From: Undaria pinnatifida
Lineage: Eukaryota; Sar; Phaeophyceae; Laminariales; Alariaceae
Assembly (NCBI GenBank): GCA_012845835.1
Contig: JABAKD010000028.1
Coordinates: forward strand, 11,144,241 to 11,208,240
Direction of reading: 5' to 3'
DNA: 64,000 nt
Positions 11,558 to 24,200 of the stretch are shown here, piece by piece. Each line of letters opens with the position of its first letter. The first letter of the stretch is position 1. The notes beneath the pieces are model-generated. The model was not told the DNA's origin and did no database searches. It saw only the letters and a program-made list of their open reading frames with translations. A program made the translations under genes and the position numbers.

Positions 11558-11819
11558 GGGTCCATTTCAAGGGTCCTTTTCTCTTGTTTGCAACGGATTT
11601 TGAGGGTCCTTGTCTTTGAGCTACGAGCGACGCACAGGCGCATCGCCCACATGTGCTCACTCGTTTTTGCTCACCACCATCAGCTCTCATCTGCTGAGCA
11701 CATTAATCACCAATCGACATATCGGCTTGGGGTCGCCGAACAACATCTTCTCTGCTGGAGCTCTCTGCTCTTACAGGCTCACCTAACCGTGGCCTTCGTT
11801 TGTCTCAAATCATATATTG

Positions 11820-13250
11820 CACATATTGAAATGTCCCGCCCCCCGCCCCCCCCCCCCTCACCTCCCCCTCCCCTGATCCCTCTTGTTCATAAAAAATCCC
11901 CCCCCTTCCCCCCCCCCCCCCCGTCCCCCGATCCCTCCCCCCCCCCCCCCCCCCCCCTCCTTCCGCCTAGTTTGTCCAAACGCCCCACTCACAATCGAAA
12001 TCGGCCAGAGTAATAAACACCTATACGCAGTAGTTGATATCACGTCATTATCTTTTTGACCATCCATGACGTAGTTTTCATTCTTTCCCCCCACCCCCCC
12101 CCAAAAAATCCCCTCCAACGCCCCCTCTTTTCCAACCACCCGCACGATCGCCTAGACCTAGCACCACGCGTATAACAAGCCCCTACATATCTTTGATCTC
12201 ACAGCCGAAGTGTATTTGAATATTATTTGTGACCTAAACCTCCTAAAAAATCTACCCCCCCCCCCCCCCCCCCCTTCTCGCTCTCCCTTGCTCAATCGCC
12301 CCACCTAATATCGAAATCCGCCAGATTAATAAAAACTTCACGCATTGGATATCACCTCATTATCTTTCGAGAGCCATCCATGCCGCTGCTCTACCCCCCC
12401 CCGCCCCGAACGCCCCCTTCTTCCCCACCACCCGCACCATCGCCTAGACCTAGCACCACACGTATAACAAACCCCTCACCTAAAACCCTTCCTCCCCCCC
12501 CCCCCCCCGCCCCCTCCCCCGCCCCCACCCCCCACTTCCCCAACCCCCCCCAACCCATCCCAACCCCACCCCCTCGAACACTCCACCCTCTCTCTACTCA
12601 CTGATTGTACGACTTACCCCAGGATATATATGATAAACTGATGCATTCTTTCCAAAACCGTCACATTTATCCCCTTAAAATAATGTATAGTTTCCACGCA
12701 CAGATTGAGCTGCCCCACACGCCCCAGCCCCGCCCCAACCCCCCCCCCCCCATGATGAACTGGTGATTTTTTTTTCTTCTTCTTTTTCCCAAAACCGTCA
12801 GATTTATCCCCTTGAAAGGATTTATAGCTTACACGCACAAATTGCCCGCCCGTCCGCCCCCCCCCCCCCTCCCCCCCCCCCCCCCTCCAACCCCGCTCGC
12901 TTTTGATCAAAACCAGGCCCCAACGTCCTTCAAAACTCCGCCCCCCCCCCTCACCGGTTATTCGACTTACAGGATTCACTTGATATAATGACACATTTCC
13001 TTCCACAGCTGTCAGGTTTTGTCCCCCTCAGAAACGGTTTTTATAGTTTCCGCGCACAGACTGACTAACATTACCCTGTTGACCCTGATAGCTACACTGT
13101 AGTTGTAAGGAGAGTCGCCGACCTATATCCTTAATGAGGACACACAACTCGTAATACGCGCGATCGGAGTATCACACACAGCTTGCAAAGATGAGTTTCG
13201 ACGAAATCTTCGATCTCACAGCTAGCTGGAGTGTATTTTCATTTTCTATA
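11820..13250 (-). mobile_element. C-rich element ending in the conserved hairpin
   Basis: Units with CGCCCCAC-TAA-ATCGAAATC, GCCAGA-TAATAAA and TATC-C-TCATTATCTTT are joined by long poly-C tracts, then the 330-bp family body and the terminal hairpin near 13185-13225. It is a diverged relative of the right arm (8970-10196). The Pro-rich open frames across it come from poly-C. Confidence 0.7.
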
Positions 13251-13815
13251 ATAAATATATAGGCTGTGTCTTCATCGGGTCATCCGAAAGCGAGCCTACG
13301 AGCGTACACCAGCTAAGAGTTTATACGCGCCACATGAAATCTCACATATAATATGAAAGGGTTTAATCCCAACGTCCTTCAAAACTCCGCCCCCCCCCTC
13401 ACCGGTTATTCGACTTACAGGATTCACTTGATATAATGACACATTTCCTTCCACAGCTGTCAGGTTTTGTCCCCCTCAGAAACGGTTTTTATAGTTTCCG
13501 CGCACAGACTGACTAACATTACCCTGTTGACCCTGATAGCTACACTGTAGTTGTAAGGAGAGTCGCCGACCTATATCCTTAATGAGGACACACAACTCGT
13601 AATACGCGCGATCGGAGTATCACACACAGCTTGCAAAGATGAGTTTCGACGAAATCTTCGATCTCACAGCTAGCTGGAGTGTATTTTCATTATCTATAAT
13701 AATTATATAGGCTGTGTCTTCATCGGGTCATCCGAAAGCGAGCCTACGAGCGTACACCAGCTAAGAGTTTATACGCGCCACATGAAATCTCACATATAAT
13801 ATGAAAGGGTTTAAT
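12921..13815 (-). repeat. Tandem duplication, 449-bp period
   Basis: The segment starting CAACGTCCTTCAAAACTCCG at about 12921 recurs at 13370, including the hairpin and the flanking AGGCTGTGTCTTCATCGGGT...AATATGAAAGGGTTTAAT. The copies are nearly identical apart from poly-C length and a few AT bases near the hairpin tail. The duplication includes non-element flank, so it is not a second insertion. Confidence 0.88.
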
Positions 13816-14575
13816 ATCAAGTAGTGCTGCACACACAACACACGCACACGCCTGCAGACGGTACCCCCGACGTTTCCTACCATCTTCGAAAGGCTACGCT
13901 CGCTTGGACGAGCAATCACGGGTCGAGAAGGAAAGCAAATGTGTATTAGAGACTTTTTCGGAGATGGAAAGGTGGCAGGAGAAGGTGATCCTGGGTGAAC
14001 ATCGATCGATGGGGAGCGGGAGGAGGAGCTATAACACTTTTCTGCACTCATGTTTGCTGCTTTGTTGCGCGTTTTTTTCTTTTTTTAGTTATAACGAGGA
14101 CGGGTACATAGTACATGCACCAGCTACTATAATTTCGTCCGACGTGCAACACGTTTGAAATATTGGTTTTCGCGGGGGGGGGGGGGGGCACAGGTACATA
14201 CCGAGCGAAAAGCAAACACCGGGAGCGCACAGTTTATACAGCAGATCGAACGGTGCATCGAGTGCACAGGACGCACAGGCGGGCATTTCCGCAGCATGAA
14301 GTCAACATAGTTCCTCATGTGCTCGATGAACTTTGACATTGATTTTGGAACGAGCACTGTTCGTTTTAAATTGTCCTGTAGAATTTGGCTACGATACTAA
14401 ATAGAATTCTCTTAAAACGAAATAAGAAAAAACCGGATACCTGGTATAAGAGAAACAGTTCGGCTCGTCGAACCGTCTCTTATATCGTGGCGACTACTAT
14501 ATGTAAAGATACGCCCTCGAAATATCTGCACTTGTCCGAATCAATGGGAAAAACAAGTTTATTCCCATTGATCAT
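13816..14575. other. No recognised gene; small inverted TATAAGAGAA fragment at 14386-14510
   Basis: A CA-rich stretch and several short open frames show no motifs. GGTATAAGAGAAACAGTTCG faces CGAACCGTCTCTTATATCG, a 14-bp inverted repeat related to the CAG...CTG MITEs. Confidence 0.3.
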
Positions 14576-14880
14576 TGATCCGAATTGAGATAATTTGGAT
14601 GGGTTTCGTATGATAAGGTTGGCATTCTAGATTCGGGATATTCTAGAAATAAATCGGAGGCACGTGCCTCGAATCTCAGAAGCCATCCGGGGCTCTGTGG
14701 AATAGACTAAAGCTACGTCTCTGCCAAGGCTAAGAAAGTGGGTACTCTCCGAGGACCTGCTCAATTGGCAGACCTGCAGGTGACACTCTGTGACCCCGCT
14801 CAATACTCTTACAATATGGCGTCGTCGGCAGGACCATTTTTTTTTTGAGTCGTGGGTTCGAATCCCACATCCATCATATA
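14576..14880 (+). repeat. 5' part of a diverged TRIM-like copy, interrupted by an insertion
   Basis: GGATGGGTTTCGTATGATAAGGTTGG... matches the reverse complement of the 2813-3080 repeat. It is followed by GGCGTCGTCGGCAGGACCAT and the T-arm-like GTGGGTTCGAATCCCAC. It stops at CATCCATCATATA, and its continuation resumes at 16082. Confidence 0.78.
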
Positions 14881-16081
14881 ACCTCTTGTTCAATTTTTGT
14901 CCCACCTAAAATCGAAACCTGCCAGCGTAATAAACACTACCGCGCAGTTGATATCACCTCATTATCTTTCTAGCCATCCATGCTGTAGCCCAAATCACCC
15001 CCCCCCCCCCAAACGCCCCCTCCTTCCCCACTCCCCACCAGAATAATACGGAGTAAATACTACCAGGCAACTGATACCACCTCATTATCTTTCTAGCTAT
15101 CCATGCCGTAGCTCCAATTTATTTCCGCCCCCCCCCCCCCCCCCCCCCCCCCTTTTTCCCCCGCTCCCTCTTGTTCAAACGCCCCACTTTACAATGAAAT
15201 CTGCCAGAGTAATAAACACTACCACGCAGTTGATATCGCCTCATTATCTTTCTAGCCATCCATGCTGTTGTAGCTCAAATTCGCCCCCCCCCCCCCCCCC
15301 CCCCCCCCCCCAACGCCCCCTCCTTCCTCACCACCCGTACCATCGCCTAGACCTAGCACCACGCGTATAGCAAACCCCTACATCTATGCGACATAAAGCT
15401 GTTGAAAATCCCCTTCCGTTCCCCACCCCCACTCCCACCCCTTCGAACACTCCGCCTTCTTCTCCTCAATGGTTGTACGACTTACAGGATATATACATGA
15501 TAAACTGATGCATTCCTTCCACAACCGTCAGATTTATTCCCTTAAAGGGTTTATAGTTTCCGCGCACAGATTGAGTTGCCCCGCCCGTCCCCCCCCCCCC
15601 CCCCGCCCCCGCCCCCGCTCCCTCTTGTTCAAACCCAGGCCCCCACGCCCTTAAAAACTCCGCCCTCTCCTCACCGGTTATACGACTTACAGGATGCACT
15701 TGATAAACTGATGATCAGATGCATTTCCTTCCACACGCAGCTGTCAGATTTTGTCCCCCTCAAGAACGTTTTTTTAATGTAGTTTCCGCGCACCCTGTCG
15801 ACCCTGACCAGTCAGTACAAGCTACACTGTAGTAGTTCCAAGGGGAGTCGCCGACCTATATCCTTAATGAGGACACACCCAGTAACACGCGCGATCGGAG
15901 TATCACACACAGCTTGCAAATACGATGAGCTTCGACAAAATCTTGGACCTCACAGCTGGAGAGGAGTGTATTTTTATTTTCATAACTACTAGGGAAACAT
16001 AGATGTACCACGCAGCTTGCAAAGTTGAGTTTCAACCATTCAATCGGTTTTACTCACAGCTGACGTTTTTCAATATTTATT
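14881..16081 (-). mobile_element. C-rich hairpin-ended insertion nested in a TRIM-like copy
   Basis: It interrupts the TRIM copy between CATCCATCATATA and ATAATAAACTCC. The intact order at 2745-2765 (minus strand) is CATCCACCATAATAAACT. The insert carries poly-C-linked units, a full family body with a hairpin near 15912-15965, and a second short hairpin copy ending CAGCTGACGTTTTTCAATAT at 16055-16075. It may be two elements in tandem. Confidence 0.68.
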
Positions 16082-16347
16082 TATAATAAACTCCGGAGTA
16101 ATTTTTTTCAGAATTTCCCCACGGGCGTGTCGAACTAACTTGAAAAATTCTCTCTCCCTCTGGTATCCCCAGGAAGTGAAACCGCTAGGATATTGACAGG
16201 TCCGCCCGTATATCCGGCCGGCCTGCTATCCCGCCGTTTCAGGGGGGAAGAAGAATGTTATAAAAAGGCTTTTAGTTTGGGTAACCTATCGATTATAACC
16301 TTCTTCAAAAAAAGTGGGCAAACGGACTAATACCCACACTAATTTAA
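16082..16347 (+). repeat. 3' interior of the interrupted TRIM-like copy
   Basis: It matches the complement of 2545-2745: CAGAATTTCCCC, GGATATTGACAGGTCCGCC, the CCGTTTCAGGGG block, TTAGTTTGGGTAA and AAACGGACTAATACC. It ends TTTAACA without a second terminal repeat. Confidence 0.78.
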
Positions 16348-16532
16348 CATGTATGCACATAATAACACGACGGTAGACCGCACACACACGTATGATTCCT
16401 CGCGAGTGTATAATACTTGTATATGATTCCGATTTCGAGCAGGTACGTATGTATGTAGCATGTACCAACCAGCAGGGCTGCCCAGAAGAAACGTGATATA
16501 AAGTTGTCTAGGGTCTCGCAGTCAGTCATCGT

Positions 16533-16624
16533 TAACCCCTTTACAACTGGAAACCCGTTTTGGGGGACAAAATTATTTGGATTTAGTATATGGAGGGGTC
16601 CGGGGGCTCTAAAGGGGGGTTAAC
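16533..16624 (+). mobile_element. 92-bp TTAA-bounded MITE (piggyBac-like ends)
   Basis: TTAACCCCTTTACAACTGG at the left faces GCTCTAAAGGGGGGTTAA at the right. The TTAA boundary and C-C-C-T-T-T inverted ends resemble piggyBac-type termini. The interior is short and non-coding. Confidence 0.72.
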
Positions 16625-16972
16625 TAACTGCGCGATCAGGGTTCGGTATTATTATCATCGTGTAACACTCAGTTGTCTTAGTAGCACGCTACTATTATTA
16701 ATAATACCTACTACTACTGCTTCGTGTATGAGCTCTTTTTAGTAGTGCCCCCCTGCTGTCTGAAATGTGCCGCGTGTGCAGTATAGTATTCACAGATTGG
16801 TACGGTACTCGTATATTGGCAGCAGCAACAGGTTAGTACATACAGCCAGTAAGCAGCAGTGTAATTAGTATAGACTATAATAGTACCTGGTATTCAGAAT
16901 ACGCAGCAAGTATTAATACTAGTCTAATGGCAATAATGATGTATTATAATACATATTATAATATAAAAATTA
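16625..16972. other. No recognised gene; TACTACTA/ATTAATA-rich
   Basis: No homology to other parts of the window was noticed and no coding signal was found. Confidence 0.3.
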
Positions 16973-17606
16973 AAATACACTCCAGCTGTGAGATCGAAGA
17001 TTTCGTCGAAACTCATCTTTGCAAGCTGTGTGTGATACTCCGATCGCGCGCATTACGAGTTGTGTGTCCTCATTAAGGATATAGGTCGGCGACTCCCCTT
17101 ACAACTACAGTGTAGCTATCAGGGTCAACAGGATGATTTTAGTCAGTCTGTGCGCGGAAACTATAAAACCCGTTTCTGAGGGGGGCAAAATCTGACAGCT
17201 GTGAAGGGAAAGCGGGGGCCTGGTTTTGATCAAAAGCGAGCGGGTTTGGAGGGGGGCGGGGGGGGGGGGGGGGGGGAAAGGGGCAATTTGTGCATGTAAG
17301 CTATAAATCCTTTCGAGGGGATAAATCTGACGGTTTTGGCACCAGTATATTATTGGGGGCGGGGGGGGGGGGGGGGGGGGTTGGGGCGGGGGGGGGGGGG
17401 GGGGGGGGAGCTCAATATGTGCCTGGAAACTATACATTATTTCGAGGGGATAAATGTGACATTTTTGGAAATAATACATCAGTTTATCATGTATATCCTG
17501 GGGTAAGTCGTACAATCAGTGAGTAAAGAGAGGGTGGAGTGTTCGAGGGGGTGGGGTTGGGATGGGTTGGGGGGGGAGGGTGGGGGGTGGGGGCGGGGGG
17601 GGGGGG

Positions 17607-17639
<33 letters not shown>

Positions 17640-17660
17640 AGGGCTTTAGGTGAGGGGTTT
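16973..17660 (+). mobile_element. G-rich hairpin-ended element
   Basis: It starts AAAATACACTCCAGCTGTGA, has the body with AAGGATATAGGTCGGCGACT and GGGTCAACAGGATG, then poly-G-linked units with GCAATTTGTGC and GGGGATAAATGTGAC. It is the complement-orientation counterpart of 12480-13230. Confidence 0.72.
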
Positions 17661-18301
17661 GTTATAAATATATATAGGTGAATTCAAAAGATTTGGTACA
17701 AACTCTCTTCTCGTGTTGTGTGTGACAAGAAGAGGGGAAAACTATCGCCCTCGGCTCCTCCGTACAACGCACCGCCACGCCGTAAACAGCAGCAAGCAGC
17801 AGCAGCAGCAGTTAGAGCTATCTACTACAGCACACAGCAGTGACTATGTACGAAGGTCTATACATTATGTATGTGCCCCTTTAGCATGGTTCAGCGCTTC
17901 AGCGGTGCAGCCGTACAAATCATACGCACGAACGACGCGCATGGCACCCGAGCCAAAGTTTATATAAAAATTGAAGTATTCAAATCAAGTAGTTTGAATA
18001 TAAAGTTTTTGGCGATGTAAGAATTACTTGTCGGGTAGCCTAACTACTAAGTAAGGAGGGAAATAATAAAAAACGCAAATAGGTACTGGTAGGATTTGAT
18101 GTCGATCAGATTGTCGGCACCAACGAAGCTGGTAGCCGAGAAGCAGACTCGAAGAACGAGACAGCGTGCAAAGAAAAGTCTCGAGACCAGCGAGTAGGAG
18201 CAGCAGTGTTAATTAATAAGGTAAAGTTTTTTTTTATCGTTTTTTTAGCTGATGATTTGGACAACAAGAAGAAGGGACGTCGATCTGTGAGTAACATAAA
18301 C
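17661..18301. other. No recognised gene
   Basis: A CAG-repeat patch (17789-17811) sits in a short open frame (17713-17967) without recognisable motifs. Confidence 0.3.
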
Positions 18302-18625
18302 CGGTCGCCCCGGTGGCGTATCAGGTTATTATCCTCGAGCCTGGTATAGTTCAGTTTCGTGAGTTCGAATCCCCCCCGTCGTGCATACTCGTATAAATTC
18401 GTGGGGACTTATTATCTTGTTTGTGCACAGATTGACTTGCGGAAAACGCGAGAGCGTGAGTTAGCAACACTCGATGAAAAATCGACGAGCAGTGGGATTG
18501 CTGAACCCTATGCGCGACAAAATTGAAGGCAAGGACCGGGGGGAAGAAAGAAGGGACGACACCTACGTACCTGTGACCACGGCTTGTTCAGAAGCTGGAA
18601 AATAGAAGTGTGCGAAACAAATAAA
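18302..18625 (+). mobile_element. tRNA-derived SINE, copy 1
   Basis: The head has an A box TGGCGTATCAGG (18314-18325) and a B box AGTTCGAATCC (18362-18372), the internal promoter of RNA polymerase III. The body (TTGACTTGCGGAAAACGCGA, GGGATTGCTGAACCCTATGC) and an A-rich tail follow. It is nearly the same as 30891-31198 apart from small indels. Confidence 0.85.
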
Positions 18626-18639
18626 AAATTAGAAAATAG

Positions 18640-18910
18640 GACCGATGGAATGGTTGAAACTCAACTTTGCAAGCTGGGTGGTACAACATGAGATCAGATC
18701 ATCTGATCTGTGTTGCATTTGTGATATTTTAATATGATGTATGGTGTTTGTTCGTGAAGTAAACCTCAGCTTCACAAGGTCGTTCTCGAGGAGTGTTCTA
18801 TATTTTGTCCTCATGAAGGATACGATATACCACACACAGGTAGTGGTGTGATGGTAGATAGGTCGGTGACCCCCCTGGATGTTCTCAGGGTCAGCAGGAC
18901 GATTTTCCAT
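18640..18910 (+). repeat. Hairpin-ended repeat copy, divergent subfamily
   Basis: CCGATGGAATGGTTGAAACTC, TTTGCAAGCTG, CCTCATGAAGGATACG, TAGGTCGGTGACC and CAGGGTCAGCAGGACG keep the family order. Confidence 0.65.
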
Positions 18911-19384
18911 GATGATAATAATAAAATGTCCATTCTCTGCACACTGACTGATCCTATTAAAAAAAACGCATATTATAACGCATATTATATTGTAGCGAGG
19001 AAGGCGCGTAGTAGGTATTATCAGATATTATTATTAATATTACATGTCATATGAGGATATTATGATGAGGAAAAGGCGCGTTGTTAGTATTATTATACGA
19101 AGTATTAAACTTGATGTTATTATAATAATAATATCATTGTATAAAATGTGGTCGACAGAACTCTATCTACCTCCTACACGGAGTATTATTATTGTAAAAA
19201 GCGAAAGTACGTACTCGTACTTGTACGATATATGATCAAGTTTGAAAAATAAATGATGAAATGCCACATTCAATTCGTCGTGCTGTGTGCTGTTTCGTGT
19301 CGGTCGTCGGGAGAACTTGTCGAAAAAAAAAGAAGAATGACCCAGTAGGAATAGAAAAAAGAGTTTGTCAAACTGGAGTTCAGA
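18911..19384. other. AT-rich stretch, no recognised gene
   Basis: Many TATTATTA words; short open frames without motifs. Confidence 0.3.
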
Positions 19385-19575
19385 AAAAAATTGAAGCTTT
19401 ACGCAATCGGGGCCCTTTCCTGCGCATCCGTTCAAAAAATTCCCCGATTTTACTGCAACAACAGAATGCGGCCTGCAGCGAGGGGCGTAGCACCGAGCCT
19501 CGTTCTAGCAGCAGCCCCCACGGGTGAAACCCGGGCTCAGGCCGGGCGTCGACTGCTCTAACTAGGAAGCGATCG
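19385..19575 (-). repeat. Possible tRNA-derived SINE remnant
   Basis: On the minus strand, CTAGTTAGAGCAGTCGACG resembles a tRNA D arm. It is followed by CCCGGGTTTCACCCG, which is B-box-like, and the sequence ends in an A-rich ...CTTCAATTTTTTT region. It lies just upstream of the open frame of OTU exon 1. Confidence 0.35.
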
Positions 19576-19705
19576 AGTCTGCTTTTGCCTAAGGGATCAT
19601 AATAAAAGCTCGAAATCAAACATCCCCTCCGAAAGAGGTGCCTCTCTGCTCGTAGTCTGCTGCAACCCTGCGTGTGTGAGAGCACACTCTCGGGATCTCT
19701 GCGAC

Positions 19706-21214
19706 ATGCCATTGTCGAAAGGCAACGGAGAGCTCGCCTCATTCCCGAAGCCGCCATCCGATGCTTCGAAGACGAAGCAGGCTCGCTCGGAGCGCCCCTC
19801 ACGGAGAACCCGAAACCGAGGGTTCCCACCTCTCCGCCTGACGACGGCTGCCCCTGCACGCGCAAATTTATCCGTAGGTAAGTCTGCTTCGTTCGAATCC
19901 CCGCCGGCAGCCCCCACGGGGCCAAACAGCCTCAGCAGCGGGGAAGCAGGGCTAGGAGGGGCGGTGGACCTGAGCCCTCGAGACGTGGAATCCAAGTGGT
20001 ACGACCGCTTCTTCCCCAAGAGGAAGACCCAGACCCCCGACGCCGCGGCGATCTCTGCGGGTAGCACGTGGGGTGGAGCGTCCACGCACTCCTGTGGAGC
20101 TTCGATCCCATCAGCAGCAACCAAGCCGCTGAAGAAGGACGAAAACGACACTACGGCTAGTGTAATTGGCCGCTCGGAATCTCCTCGCCTGGCAAGCGAT
20201 AGCACCGAGCGCGTTGCTGCTAAAGGTATCCCTGCTACCACCACCACCACCACTACGGCTTCTACCGCTTCAGTGTCCGCGGGCTCTTCTGGTCGGCCTG
20301 CGGCTCGAGCGAGGCCTGCCGCGAGGCCTGCCGCGAGGCCTGCCGCGAGGCCTGCCGCTAGGCCTGCTGTTACGTCCGGTACCGCTGCTGCGACTACGGG
20401 TAAGCTCGCCGGTTTTGGGGCTAGGCATGGTACTGGCAATTCCAAAGTTGACGTTGCTGCACGTCGTCCTCCTCATGTGAGGCCAAGGTCCGCGGAGAGC
20501 AAGCTCATGACAACAAGAACCGCACCACCACCACCACCACCAGCGTCAACAACAATAATAACAGACCTTGTTCCTGTCGAGGAAAGGAGCAGCAGCCAGC
20601 AGCGGACACCAACAACAGCAGCTGGCGTTCTTGCCGAGGGGAGCAGCGGTGGCCTGCCGGGGGGTGAGCTCCTAGCTGTGCCGTCGCTAGCAGACGCACC
20701 GGCGCCGGCCATGGCGCCTGCTCTGGCTTTAGATCTAGCTACTCTCGCTGATAAGCCTTCGTCCTCTTCTAAGCGCGGCTGCTACTACTTCGATGGGCCT
20801 TTGGTGGAGCAGCCATCTGCGGCAGCGGCAGCGCACGGATTGCCTCGGAGTTGTTGGGAGGGGCATAACCCCCGCTCCTCTGGTTCTGCTGGTGGTGGTA
20901 GTAGTGGTAGGGGAGGGCGAGCGGGGGGGGGAGGGGGGGATAGACTGGGGTTCGTAGTTGAGCCTTCAACAAGGACTTCCGAGCACGGTAGGCGGGCGTA
21001 CGCGGCAGCAATGAAGGGCAGCAGCGGCGGTGGCAGCGCAGGCGGGGGAGAGCTTGGCCGGAGGCAGGATGGGGGTGACCTCGGAGGAGGCATTTGGACA
21101 GGAGCGTTGAGCCAGGAGAAGCTTGGCCTGTTGACGGGGATGCGCGTTTTGTGCCTGGACATTTTTGTGTCGAGGATAGGGGGAGGGGAGATCAGAAGGT
21201 GGAGACCGGCAGAG
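19706..21214 (+). CDS. OTU gene exon 1: low-complexity N-terminus and first half of Tudor-like module 1
   Basis: This exon encodes 503 residues, mostly Ala/Ser/Gly/Pro/Thr-rich, with a Thr run near residue 176, a tandem RPAA repeat made of 12-bp units at about residues 195-224, and a Pro run near 273. The last 25 residues (LDIFVSR...RRWRPAE) start a Tudor-knot-like fold. The exon ends in phase 0 at donor GAG|GTGAGC. A perfect internal donor, AG|GTAAGT, lies at 19877-19883, so an alternative first exon ending there cannot be excluded. Confidence 0.75.
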
Positions 21215-24200
21215 GTGAGCTTTCGTCCTTGTCCCACCTCCTAATGTGACCCCAGTCTAATTCCAAGTAGTTTGTCCCCCGGACGTGGGTGCTGTGCTGA
21301 ATGAGGCTAGATTTCGACACCAATCTGGGCGGAAATGTGAGGACCATTCGGTATTCATTTTAATATCTCTACAATCGCTGTATTTAAGTCCAGATAGGTG
21401 CGCACGCGTTGTTACTTGTGTTACTACAGCAGCAGCAGCAGTAGGGCTTTGCGTTGGTTAACCCCTTTGCAACTGGAAACCCGTTTTTGGGGACAAAGAT
21501 ACTTGAATTTTGTATAGGGAGGGGTTGGGGGCTCTATAGGGGTTAAACAGATTTCAGGGCTACCGGGCGCTCTGTAGTTGTTCGTTTGGTGGCTGGGTGA
21601 AAGACAACTAAGTTCTTAGTAATCACACGCGTCGCGCCTCCTAACGCACCGGTTAAATGCAATTAGGCTGGACTCCGCATGTTTCTGGCTGGGTGTAAGT
21701 CACCTGGTGAACTGACTGTAAGTCCTTACAGCAAAACGCCGCGCGTCGTTGCATAAACGCACCAGCGAGATGCAAAGACCCAGAGCTCCTTACATGCTCC
21801 GCACGCAACTACAGTGACACAATGACTGCTTTAGTACACTGCTGTAACACCTAGTGAACTGTTGATCAGTCTGCAAATTGTAGTCGCATATTCGATGAAA
21901 ATCAACGAGCTTAAAAAGCTGAATAGAGGGATTGCTGAACCCTATGCGCGAGACAAATGAAGGCGTGTTTGTACCGGGGGGGAGAAGGCAAGACACCAAC
22001 CCGTGACGACGGCTTGTCTAGAAGGTCGCTGAGGGTAAGTCTCTAACGGGTTGAGCCGGAGAGTACAAACGAAAACAAAAGCAAAAACAGCCAACTCGCA
22101 GCCCTATTGCATGATAATGTACCAGTACTACACTCAGTACCACTAGTAATATTGCGTCCGGAAATGAAAAGGACTCTGTTGGGATATTTTATATAATTGT
22201 TCTAACGACGTCAGCTGTGAGTTCGACGAATTTAGGGTCGATACTCATCTTTGCAAGCTGCGATGTTCGTACTTGTAGTATAATATGTGGGTGACTATTT
22301 TTGTATGCCGACCAAGCGGCTCTTCCATTTCAGACGGAGTGGTATACTGCGAATCGTTTCGAACTGTAATTTCGGGTATTTGTAGTTTGGCCCGGAAACC
22401 GTGGGCATATCGCATCAAACCGCAGTCATTTTCACGACTACATTTTTGTATTTCGCTGCGGTTATGGAGTTTGGTGGACGGATAGTGCAACAACGCGTTG
22501 TACTCGGTATAATACTAATAATAGCAAGATATGTGATTATGACGTTTTTAGTGCGGGAGATCCGAAAATACACCTTCAGACGGTTGGCTTTGCGTCGGGC
22601 GGCTGATATTGTGCGTTTTTTATAATTATACCAGGTACAAGGTAGTAGCACCGCAACCCTTCTAAGGCTTAACGTGTTCACAATTGGAAACCCTTGCAGG
22701 GGATAAGTTTACTTGAAGTTAGCATAGAGAGGAATTTGGGGGCTCTCAAGGGGTTAAGAGGGGAAACATGAAGACCTAACATGGCGATTGCAGCGTCGGC
22801 CAGTGTTTTGTTTAGAGAATGACATTCGTATCATAACACTATCATGTATATACCTGGTATAACGTTAGGTCCCGGATTACAATCAATTTGCGGGACAAGT
22901 ATTCGCCACACGAGCGCAGCACTGCAGCTCTCGCATATACCCCGGGTACACCGGTACCATTGACGAAGACTAGACGGTTGGTGTGTATCTGACCAAGATG
23001 CTCATTTGCTCGGTGGCTTTTTATAGTGCGAGGTAGCTGATGTACCGGCTATCACGCTACCACGTACTGCATACGCATACATACAAGAAGCCTATACCTG
23101 CCGGTGCATGCGTTATTCGCTTTAAACTGATATTTCCACCCGTCTACATCCAACAAAACTATCAATAGTGTCCGTGCTGATGCCTCATACGTAGAGACGA
23201 GCTGTGCTTTGGTCACAAACTACGAGACAGAGATGCATATGGGAAACACTGCAATGTGGTTTGGCCATGCAATGCCAACCGCAATGAGCACGCGGGGAAA
23301 AAACAAAATACGCAAGGCAGCACAGCAGACCATTTGCCAGAGCTGTGAGTCGGCACGACTTAAGTCGCCAATTATTAATAGTTGCTAGTTGGACTAATAG
23401 TTACTTGGACTAATAGTTACTATGGAGATCCGTTGTAAAGAGAATGAAAATCGCACATAAGAAAGGAACGCATCGCCACCTTTCAGGCGAGCTCTCCTAC
23501 GCTACGACTAACTGTGTTCGATCGAGGCTCTGAATACCTGGCAAGACCAGCCGACAAAATAAACTTGACTTAAACGCTATTAAACATAGGCGGATGCTTT
23601 TTCGCCCCTTTTTCGTTTGGTAGTTAATCCTGCTCGCCGTGGATCTCCGTAATAGTCGTCTCCCGTAGGGACCGACTATCCGCCTTATTGGGTTTCCATA
23701 TTTGAAGGAAGGACTATTAAATGCGGGATGCATTTTCCCTCTTTCGGGTGGGATCCCCTCGGCCCCGGGCGTTTGATCGCTTGACCTAAGTCGGCAATCC
23801 CGCTGGCTATCAGCTGGTTTCGCCGACTTGCCGACTAAAGTCAACTTAGTTAGCTAACGGCACCCACCGATTAGTTGTTGGTCGTGAAATCCTCCCGACC
23901 CTCAGCTTTACTACTTGCAGACAACAAAAAGAACAAAAAAAAAGACGAACAAGAAAACGAAATCGAACAAGGAAAAAGCAATTGGAAAGAAAGAGGGAAA
24001 CAGGACGGCACGACCAAAATGAAAAACAAAGCGCAACAGCCAGCCAGTAACTAAGAACACAGCAGACGACGCCATCCAACCAACATCGGGAGCAGCAACC
24101 AGATTGGGTTTCGAATTACCCTTCCGTAGGAGTAGGAGCATTGCCGCATGGTCTTATCACCTGCGCTCTGTTGCCAATACCGTGTTCGTCGCCCCCGGTA

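Noticed and set aside
11588-12604. Pro-rich open frames in the C-rich element
   Set aside because: Produced by poly-C tracts; the same unit elsewhere has different frames.
19380-21237. Long minus-strand open frames opposite OTU exon 1 (up to 282 codons)
   Set aside because: They are shadows of a GC-rich exon. The plus frame joins in phase to conserved domains, and the minus peptides are low complexity.
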